Below are positions 7,997-11,852 of a stretch of DNA of 11,852 nt, one piece after another (positions within the stretch are counted from its first letter, which is position 1; every line of letters begins with the position of its first letter). Source of the stretch: CAZXTR01 sp964643615 (lineage in GTDB: Bacteria; Pseudomonadota; Alphaproteobacteria; CAAHEQ01; UBA3637); contig CAZXTR010000028.1 of the NCBI GenBank assembly GCA_964643615.1, forward strand, positions 1 to 11,852, written 5' to 3'. The notes beneath the pieces were generated by a model, which was not told the origin of the DNA, did no database searches, and saw only the letters and a program-made list of their open reading frames with translations. The position numbers were made by a program, and so were the translations under genes.

Positions 7997-8712
7997 ATTT
8001 TTAAGGCATTCCCACAACGCATAACCGATTCAATTTCTGGGGTGCGAGAGTTGTTTTTTTGATGAAGTACGAATCCAGGGTGTAAAACAAACGGCTTTTT
8101 TGATCCGAGGGTTCCTTGGATTAATATGCGTTTAGGTTGCAAACCTTCTTTTGGCCAAAAAGGAACAAGGCTGATTCCTCCTAATCTTTTGCGCAACAGT
8201 GCAAGTATTTCTGGAATGCGTTGTGTTCTATGAATAATGGTAAAAGTACCTTGTGGTCGTAAATACTTAAGGCAAAAGTCAATCCATATATCAAGAGGAA
8301 GTATTTCTTGATAGGCTGTTGCTTGTTGAATATCTTGTCTGGTATTGCTCTCTGTAAAATAAGGTGGATTTGTCATGACATGATGAAATGTTTTTGATTT
8401 TAATTCGGAAATATTTTTTGAAATATCTCCTTTAATAACAGAGAAATTTTGATGATTTACATCGGCATTTTCTTTGGCCAAAGCCACTAATTCGGGTTGT
8501 ATTTCAATTCCTGTTAACGTCAGATTATGAACTCTTGCTCCCAAACATAATGCAACTACACCATTGCCACATCCGACATCCAGTATTGATTCTCCGCTTG
8601 AAGCAGGAATGGATGAAGCCAACAAAACAGCATCGCTTGTGGCTCGATACCCTTGCTTTGCTTGCTTCAAATGAACAAGCCCACCTAAGAAATCATCAAT
8701 CGTATATTCCAT
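7993..8712 (-). CDS. trmN6: tRNA1(Val) (adenine(37)-N6)-methyltransferase TrmN6-like
   Basis: This 239-residue protein is a class I SAM-dependent methyltransferase of the YfiC/TrmN6 group (COG4123 type), which in E. coli makes m6A37 in tRNA1-Val. The start MEYTIDDFLGG followed by LKQAKQGYRATSDAVLLA is the characteristic N-terminal block of this group. Motif I for SAM binding is DVGCGNG at 45-51, the acidic residue of motif II is Glu70 in GIEIQPEL, and the catalytic NPPYF that marks N6-adenine methyltransferases is at 115-119. Length is close to the E. coli protein (about 245). No good Shine-Dalgarno sequence precedes the ATG, and a plausible -10 lies only seven bases from it, so the message may be leaderless. 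The exact tRNA target is inferred from the family. It converges on the glycosyltransferase with a four-base overlap. Confidence 0.88.
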   Translation of the reverse strand: MEYTIDDFLGGLVHLKQAKQGYRATSDAVLLASSIPASSGESILDVGCGNGVVALCLGARVHNLTLTGIEIQPELVALAKENADVNHQNFSVIKGDISKNISELKSKTFHHVMTNPPYFTESNTRQDIQQATAYQEILPLDIWIDFCLKYLRPQGTFTIIHRTQRIPEILALLRKRLGGISLVPFWPKEGLQPKRILIQGTLGSKKPFVLHPGFVLHQKNNSRTPEIESVMRCGNALKI

Positions 8713-8719
8713 AGGCTAA

Positions 8720-8748
8720 AATATATTGCAGTTATAGTAAAAAGTCTA
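8720..8748 (-). promoter_or_regulatory. Putative promoter of trmN6, possibly leaderless
   Basis: Reading the minus strand, TAGACT (8748-8743) is followed after 17 bases by TATATT (8725-8720), which match four and five of six consensus bases. Transcription should start about seven bases on, at 8714-8713, directly in front of the ATG at 8712. This agrees with the absence of a ribosome site. Confidence 0.45.
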
Positions 8749-8759
8749 TTTTTTTTGAG

Positions 8760-8787
8760 TTGACTTTATAAAAAAAAAGATTACCTT
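8760..8787 (+). promoter_or_regulatory. Putative promoter of the 65-residue orphan gene
   Basis: TTGACT at 8760-8765 is followed by TACCTT at 8782-8787 with a 16-base spacer. The preceding and following bases, GAGTTGACTTT then TATAAAAA, closely match the start of the rpmH promoter region at 10641. The -35 regions of this and the trmN6 promoter sit back to back, 11 bases apart. Confidence 0.42.
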
Positions 8788-8817
8788 AAATGGGAGTTCA
8801 TTTAAAAGGAGTATAAA

Positions 8818-9015
8818 ATGAGAGTTTTTAAATGGAAAATAGACAAAGAAAAAGGACATTTTTCTTATACTGTTCAAAAAGCCTCAAAAATTAAAGAAAT
8901 AAATTATACAACTTTAACGGGAGAATCTGTTTCTTTAAAACCATCAACGGTGCGCAAAGGACCACATTTTGAAACAAAGTTTGGGCGCGTTGTAACACCA
9001 TTGAATTTGGATTAG
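8818..9015 (+). CDS. Small basic protein of unknown function (65 residues)
   Basis: I do not recognise this protein. It starts at ATG 8818 after a strong AAAAGGAG site at 8804-8811, and a promoter-like sequence lies further upstream, both of which favour a real gene. It is rich in lysine, begins MRVFKWKIDKEKGHFSY and alternates polar and hydrophobic residues in a way that suggests a small beta-rich domain. There is no signal peptide, membrane span or cysteine pair. It ends two bases before the end of bamE on the opposite strand, so the two transcripts must overlap at their 3' ends unless they stop with great precision. Nothing in the neighbourhood assigns it a role. Confidence 0.72.
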   Translation: MRVFKWKIDKEKGHFSYTVQKASKIKEINYTTLTGESVSLKPSTVRKGPHFETKFGRVVTPLNLD

Positions 9016-9017
9016 TT

Positions 9018-9455
9018 TTACTGTTGAGGTATTTCTTTGGATGGAAACCTGCCGAAGTTGCCGACCATTTCTTCCCAGATACTTAATTCTTTCCCTTTTG
9101 ATTCCACAATTTCCGAATCGTAAGGAAGGTGCACAGCGTCATTTAAAGCGAACTGTCGAACAGATTTTACTTTTTGTGCGTCATCAAATGTGACAGCAAT
9201 CACTTTTCTTTCCAATTCTTTAGGCGGCAAAAACCCGCGACGTTGTTCTTTTGAAGCTACATAAATCCAACCTTCTTCTTTGAACAAAGTGATGTGTGCA
9301 GGAGAGCCCCATAAGCGTTGTACTTCGTCTTTGTGCATTCCCGTTTGAATAAGCGTTATCTTTTCCACTGATGGGACGTCTCCAATTTGATCAATGGGTA
9401 AAGAACATGCAGGTAATAAAAAAAGACCGAAAATAAATAAAGCTATCTTGCTCAT
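9018..9455 (-). CDS. bamE: Outer membrane protein assembly factor BamE (SmpA/OmlA lipoprotein)
   Basis: BamE is an outer-membrane lipoprotein facing the periplasm that supports the BAM complex in folding outer-membrane proteins. The start is placed at 9455 instead of the longer in-frame option at 9512 because AGAGGA precedes it at the right distance and the product then begins with a textbook lipoprotein signal: MSKIALFIFGLFLLPA followed by Cys17 (lipobox LPAC). The SmpA/OmlA domain spans about 31-101, with QTGMHKDEVQRLWGSP as its hallmark start and GWIYVASK and VIAVTFDD as later strands. The tail IWEEMVGNFGRFP is the kind of extension seen on alphaproteobacterial BamE. Total length is 145. 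A promoter with an overlapping palindrome lies upstream. The divergent neighbour is the remnant of yceD, a gene commonly found beside bamE in this class. Confidence 0.9.
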   Translation of the reverse strand: MSKIALFIFGLFLLPACSLPIDQIGDVPSVEKITLIQTGMHKDEVQRLWGSPAHITLFKEEGWIYVASKEQRRGFLPPKELERKVIAVTFDDAQKVKSVRQFALNDAVHLPYDSEIVESKGKELSIWEEMVGNFGRFPSKEIPQQ

Positions 9456-9474
9456 GAAATTCCTCTTTGATATG

Positions 9475-9490
9475 ATCCTTTTTAAAGGAT
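9475..9490. repeat. Perfect palindrome at the bamE promoter
   Basis: ATCCTTT (9475-9481) and AAAGGAT (9484-9490) are perfect seven-base inverted arms around TT. It overlaps the predicted bamE -10 and the first transcribed bases, a usual position for a repressor site. A hairpin in the 5' leader is the alternative. The regulator is unknown. Confidence 0.5.
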
Positions 9491-9514
9491 AGACCAAAAG
9501 AAAGAAAAACACAA
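9486..9514 (-). promoter_or_regulatory. Putative promoter of bamE
   Basis: On the minus strand TTGTGT (9514-9509) is followed after exactly 17 bases by TATCCT (9491-9486), each matching four of six consensus bases. The start of transcription would be near 9479, giving a leader of about 24 bases that includes the AGAGGA ribosome site. Confidence 0.4.
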
Positions 9515-9587
9515 CGCAAAAATCAGAAATACCAAAAATTATAAATTGTAAGGTAAATCAATCCATTGGGTATGTGCGTGAATATAG

Positions 9588-9892
9588 ATGCTTCTGAAGA
9601 TTAAAGAAAAGCATTTTGATGAAGAAGTATTGGTTTGTTTTGAAATGATTTTTGAAGAATAGACGAAAAAATATAAAGAAACAGAATTAGATATTAATTC
9701 TTCGGATTTGTAAAATCTTTCAAGGGGGCAAAATTGATGTAGGCGAACTTGCGGTGTAATATTTAACGCTTAATTTGCAAGCGCTGCTGAAAAAAATAAA
9801 AATCAAAGTTTTACATGTAAAGATGCCGAGATTTTAGTGATGAATATACTTATCCTCCATTTTGTGAACTTTTAAAGTTGAAAAAGAATTGA
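9588..9892 (+). pseudogene. yceD: Decayed C-terminal remnant of yceD / DUF177
   Basis: The 431-base space between bamE and the next gene contains no intact reading frame, but three fragments in consecutive order and different frames read like the C-terminal half of a YceD/DUF177 protein. Frame one (9588-9710) gives FDEEVLVCFEMIFEE, a stop at 9660, then ETELDINSSDL and a stop at 9711. Frame two (9718-9834) gives FQGGKIDVGELAV, a stop at 9757, then YLTLNLQALLKK; this resembles the family's strongest block, GGxIDLGELVxxxLxLxL. Frame three (9839-9889) gives DEYTYPPFCELLKLKKN, like the usual NPFxxLxxLK ending. At least two frameshifts and three internal stops are needed, and the N-terminal half is absent. 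In many alphaproteobacteria DUF177 lies divergently beside bamE, ahead of plsX-fabH, which supports the reading. Assignment is by eye only. Confidence 0.55.
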
Positions 9893-9917
9893 TTTGTAAT
9901 CAAAAATTTGTTATTCT
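9889..9917 (+). promoter_or_regulatory. Putative promoter of the 228-residue orphan gene
   Basis: TTGATT at 9889-9894 and TATTCT at 9912-9917 are separated by 17 bases, each with four consensus matches. The -35 overlaps the last codon and stop of the yceD remnant. TTGATT is also the left arm of a perfect palindrome with AATCAA at 9898-9903. Transcription would begin near 9924, about 20 bases before the ATG. Confidence 0.42.
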
Positions 9918-9943
9918 AACGAAAAGAAAAAAGGTAGGTTACA

Positions 9944-10630
9944 ATGGCAGTAAAAAATACATTAAATAAAATCAAAGCTACGAACGACAATCCGGAATCA
10001 AAAGAGGCTTTTGTTCCTCCGTTGTTGGATGAAATTCCGCACTTGGGGTGGTCGGATAGTGTGAAATCTGATTATAGACGAGCTATCGCAGATGTATCTT
10101 CTTTTATCAGCGAAGTTTTTCAAGATGGACAAGTCACACAACAAGAAAGTTCCGCACTTCAAAGTAATAGAGACGCAGTTATGTATGATTTTTTGTTGTC
10201 TGTAGAAATATATAATCAAATGCAATATTCCGAAAAATATACACAATCTGCCTTAGGTAGGGCAAGATATATTATGACTCAAATGAAAGTTGCGCGGGAT
10301 ATTTCGTATGCCGCTATTCAAAAGGCTCCCTCATATAAAGAGCAACCTTTAAATGAAAAAAATAGACGTCGTCAACGCGAAAAGAATAAAGAAGTTATTG
10401 AACTTGCTCTTTCTTCTTCAGAGGTGTTTTTCCTTCAAGGAATAACAGCTTCGGCTGTGGAGCTCGCATATCAGCAAGATCAGGAAATTGCAAAAAAAGA
10501 TCCTCTTTTTAAAGCAAAGATGCAAAAAAGAAATCTGATTATGCAAAAAATAATGACCGATGCTGTCACAAAAGTGAATATCCCTCGTCAATTTTTAAAG
10601 GGGTATGTGGCGCAATATCAAAACGGATAA
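9944..10630 (+). CDS. Conserved-looking helical cytoplasmic protein of unknown function
   Basis: I do not recognise this 228-residue protein. It starts at ATG 9944 behind AAGGTAGG. Residues 1-30 are polar and probably disordered; the rest is predicted by eye to be almost all helix, in two blocks. The first (about 37-125) contains SDYRRAIADVSSFISEVFQDG and ALGRARYIMTQMKVARDISY. The second (about 140-228) follows a very basic linker, NEKNRRRQREKNKE, and contains SSEVFFLQGITASAVELAYQQD and KRNLIMQKIMTDAVTKV. There is no signal peptide, membrane span or cysteine, so it should be cytoplasmic, and the basic linker could contact nucleic acid, though no known binding motif is visible. It ends just upstream of the rpmH promoter. 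Codon use looks like its neighbours, with no sign of recent transfer. It occupies a place where plsX-fabH would often follow yceD. Confidence 0.82.
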   Translation: MAVKNTLNKIKATNDNPESKEAFVPPLLDEIPHLGWSDSVKSDYRRAIADVSSFISEVFQDGQVTQQESSALQSNRDAVMYDFLLSVEIYNQMQYSEKYTQSALGRARYIMTQMKVARDISYAAIQKAPSYKEQPLNEKNRRRQREKNKEVIELALSSSEVFFLQGITASAVELAYQQDQEIAKKDPLFKAKMQKRNLIMQKIMTDAVTKVNIPRQFLKGYVAQYQNG

Positions 10631-10643
10631 ATTAAAAAAGGAG

Positions 10644-10672
10644 TTGACTTTTTATAAAAATTGCTTTATAAA
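10644..10672 (+). promoter_or_regulatory. Strong promoter of the rpmH-rnpA-yidD-yidC cluster
   Basis: TTGACT at 10644-10649 and TATAAA at 10667-10672 each match five of six consensus bases with an ideal 17-base spacer. It is the best promoter match in the window. The start would be near 10679, giving an rpmH leader of about 40 bases. Confidence 0.75.
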
Positions 10673-10675
10673 AAG
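10648..10675. repeat. Perfect 11-base inverted repeat across the rpmH promoter
   Basis: CTTTTTATAAA (10648-10658) and TTTATAAAAAG (10665-10675) are exact reverse complements around AATTGC. The repeat covers the end of the -35, the whole spacer and the whole -10. With no U-run after it, it is not a terminator for the gene upstream. It could be an operator, or a by-product of the A/T-rich promoter sequence. Confidence 0.5.
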
Positions 10676-10717
10676 CGCTCTTTATGGATTTAATTAGGAA
10701 AAACGGAGAATAAACCT

Positions 10718-10852
10718 ATGAAACGTACATATCAACCTTCACAATTGGTTCGCTCTCGCCGACATGGTTTCAGAAGTCGTATGGCTACTGTTGGTGGTCG
10801 CAAAGTTGTGAATGCTCGCCGTCAAAAAGGCCGTAAAAACTTGTCTGCTTAA
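10718..10852 (+). CDS. rpmH: 50S ribosomal protein L34
   Basis: This 44-residue, strongly basic protein is a component of the large ribosomal subunit. The reading begins MKRTYQPSQLVRSRRHGF and continues with RSRMATVGGRKVVNARRQKG, then RKNLSA and a stop, matching L34 along its entire length. ATG 10718 is preceded by CGGAG at 10704-10708. It is the first gene of the widely conserved rpmH-rnpA-yidD-yidC group and is driven by a near-consensus promoter, as expected for a heavily expressed ribosomal gene. A hairpin separates it from rnpA. Confidence 0.97.
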   Translation: MKRTYQPSQLVRSRRHGFRSRMATVGGRKVVNARRQKGRKNLSA

Positions 10853-10854
10853 AC

Positions 10855-10873
10855 GTTTGTTCAGTGGACAAAT
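10855..10873 (+). promoter_or_regulatory. Hairpin between rpmH and rnpA covering the rnpA ribosome site
   Basis: GTTTGTTC (10855-10862) can pair with GGACAAAT (10866-10873), eight pairs including two G-U, around the loop AGT. The only purine-rich sequence before rnpA, GTGGA at 10864-10868, lies in this hairpin, three bases from which the ATG follows. It could lower rnpA translation relative to rpmH or make it depend on ribosomes finishing rpmH. Confidence 0.45.
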
Positions 10874-10876
10874 CCC

Positions 10877-11218
10877 ATGAAACAACTTTTAGTCAGACTG
10901 AAAAAGCGTGCAGATTTTGTAACCATTTCGCAACAAGGGCAAAAGTTTATTACAGATGGATTTGTTTTACAAATTTTACCACGCTCATTTGAAAATAAAA
11001 ACCAAATACGGGTCGGCTTTACGACAACTAAGAAGATTGGTAATGCTGTAAAACGGAACCGTATTCGGCGACGGTTGAAAGAGCTTGCCCGATTAAATCT
11101 TTCAAATACCGCTCTTAAAGAATGCGATTGTGTTTTTATCGGACGGAGTCGAACATTGACCTATCCGTATGATTGTATGGTATCTGACTTAAAAAAAATT
11201 CTATCACAACTTCATTAA
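10877..11218 (+). CDS. rnpA: Ribonuclease P protein component
   Basis: RnpA is the protein subunit that, together with the RNase P RNA, removes the 5' leader from tRNA precursors. At 113 residues it has the usual length. It opens with LKKRADFVTISQQGQKF, the typical N-terminal helix and loop, continues with RVGFTTTKKIGNAVKRN, and holds the RNR RNA-binding signature KRNRIRRRLKE at 59-69. The end, DCVFIGRSRTLTYPYDCMVSDLKKIL, fits the last strand and helix, although the usual alanine-rich 'R..a...s....' pattern is a little divergent. The ATG at 10877 follows the rpmH stop by 24 bases without a good free ribosome site, so translation is probably coupled to rpmH. The RNase P RNA gene is not in this window. 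Confidence 0.95.
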   Translation: MKQLLVRLKKRADFVTISQQGQKFITDGFVLQILPRSFENKNQIRVGFTTTKKIGNAVKRNRIRRRLKELARLNLSNTALKECDCVFIGRSRTLTYPYDCMVSDLKKILSQLH

Positions 11219-11223
11219 AAAAA

Positions 11224-11230
11224 GGGGGGG
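11224..11230 (+). promoter_or_regulatory. G7 ribosome binding tract of yidD
   Basis: Seven G residues follow directly after seven A residues (11217-11223) that begin within the rnpA stop codon. The G tract serves as the ribosome site for ATG 11233; the GTG at 11230 would have no spacing. A G7 run is striking in such AT-rich DNA. Confidence 0.5.
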
Positions 11231-11232
11231 TG

Positions 11233-11478
11233 ATGAAAATTTTTTCAAAATTAGGCTTCTTTTTTATATTATTTTATCAAATAGTTATATCTCCATTAAA
11301 AACTCCTTGTTGTCGCTTTCAACCAACTTGTTCGGAATATGCAAAAATAGCGATTCAAAGGTATGGATTTTTTAAAGGAAGTCTGTTAACGTGCAAAAGA
11401 ATTTTAAAATGTCATCAGTGGGGAGGGTCTGGTTATGATCCAGTGCCTGAGATATCGAAAAATATAAAGGAGTCTTAA
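11233..11478 (+). CDS. yidD: Membrane protein insertion efficiency factor YidD
   Basis: YidD is a small, membrane-associated protein that helps YidC-dependent insertion of inner-membrane proteins. The 81-residue product shows the full family pattern: an N-terminal hydrophobic, amphipathic helix, then YQIVISPL at 15-22, CCRFQPTCSEYA at 26-37, AIQRYGFFKG at 40-49, RILKCHQW at 56-63 and GYDPVP at 67-72. ATG 11233 is chosen over the GTG at 11230 because only it leaves room for the G-rich ribosome site. The stop codon TAA is followed immediately by the ATG of yidC, so the two are likely translated in a coupled way, in keeping with their joint role. Confidence 0.94.
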   Translation: MKIFSKLGFFFILFYQIVISPLKTPCCRFQPTCSEYAKIAIQRYGFFKGSLLTCKRILKCHQWGGSGYDPVPEISKNIKES

Positions 11479-11852
11479 ATGGATAAAAATGATATTAAAA
11501 ATATAATGATTGCGATTGCACTATCATTGCTTGTTTTATTTGTTATCGATACATTTTTCCCAGAAACTAATCGCAAGATAGCTGTCGAAACAAGCCAAGT
11601 CGCAACGACCCCGAATGCACTTTTTAACCCAGAGAACTCTTCTAATATTATACAACAAACGCAACCGATTTTAGGCGAAACGGTTGATTCTCCAAAAGTG
11701 GCAATTCGAAGTGATGCGTTACAAGGATCTATTCGGTTAAAAGGGGCAACATTTGATGCTTTGACCTTGGTTCAATTTAAAAAGGATATAGATCCTGATA
11801 GTCCAGATGTGACTCTTTTAATGCCTTCGTATTACGTAGCATTTGGAATTTC
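11479..11852 (+). CDS. yidC: Membrane protein insertase YidC, N-terminal part (cut by window edge)
   Basis: YidC inserts and folds inner-membrane proteins, alone or with the Sec translocon. Only the first 124 codons are present and the frame is open at the right edge. The protein begins MDKNDIKNIMIAIALSLL with a single membrane segment at about 8-25, then a polar, asparagine- and glutamine-rich linker (about 30-75), then the first strands of the periplasmic domain including IRLKGATFDALTLVQFKKDI and SPDVTLLMPSYYVAFGI, which match the P1 domain of Gram-negative YidC. The start is firm: AAGGAG at 11467-11472 lies six bases upstream, and the ATG touches the yidD stop. The conserved C-terminal insertase core lies beyond the window. 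Confidence 0.92.
   Translation, partial: MDKNDIKNIMIAIALSLLVLFVIDTFFPETNRKIAVETSQVATTPNALFNPENSSNIIQQTQPILGETVDSPKVAIRSDALQGSIRLKGATFDALTLVQFKKDIDPDSPDVTLLMPSYYVAFGI

Noticed and set aside
9456..9512. A 19-residue N-terminal extension of BamE
   Set aside because: It would put a basic segment before the lipoprotein signal, and covers the predicted promoter and palindrome; the inner ATG at 9455 has a proper ribosome site and signal peptide.
9889..9903. TTGATTTGTAATCAA as an FNR/Fnr-type site
   Set aside because: The half-sites TTGAT and ATCAA are five bases apart instead of four, so it is not a standard FNR box; it remains only a short palindrome on a -35.
9513..10717. Replication origin near rpmH
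   Set aside because: rpmH lies near oriC in many bacteria, but I saw no cluster of DnaA boxes (TTATCCACA-like) or unwinding repeats; a single TTATCCTCC at 9850 is a poor match.

Overview
This AT-rich window looks like the chromosome of an alphaproteobacterium with a reduced or host-associated style of genome. The supporting signs are a BamE lipoprotein with the alphaproteobacterial-type C-terminal tail, a TrmN6 methyltransferase, an anmK-tyrS neighbourhood, and an rpmH-rnpA-yidD-yidC cluster. The isoleucyl-tRNA synthetase is of the long 'eukaryotic-like' type that Rickettsiales also carry. The lineage is inferred from these protein features; no taxonomic marker such as rRNA is present. No tRNA, rRNA, CRISPR array, insertion sequence or phage gene was seen.

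Layout. 1-3587: a divergent anmK (cell-wall recycling kinase) ending in an intrinsic terminator, a secreted four-cysteine protein of unknown function, and tyrS. 3588-6940: an AT-rich 251-base gap and then ileS. 7061-8712: a CgeB-like glycosyltransferase (+) overlapping trmN6 (-) tail to tail by a few bases. 8713-9455: a short divergent promoter region, a 65-residue orphan protein (+) and bamE (-), again tail to tail with almost no gap. 9456-9943: the back-to-back upstream region of bamE, holding what I read as a decayed yceD/DUF177 gene spread over three frames. 9944-10630: an unrecognised helical cytoplasmic protein. 10644-11852: a strong promoter followed by rpmH, rnpA, yidD and the start of yidC, which runs off the right edge.

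How the genes work together. Most of the window is core translation and envelope work: two aminoacyl-tRNA synthetases, a tRNA methyltransferase, ribosomal protein L34, the RNase P protein, membrane-protein insertion (YidD/YidC) and outer-membrane assembly (BamE). The best candidates for something new are the two orphan proteins (8818-9015 and 9944-10630), the secreted cysteine protein (1576-2205), the pseudogene scar at a normally conserved locus, and palindromes that sit on the bamE and rpmH promoters. I found no convincing new multi-gene system.
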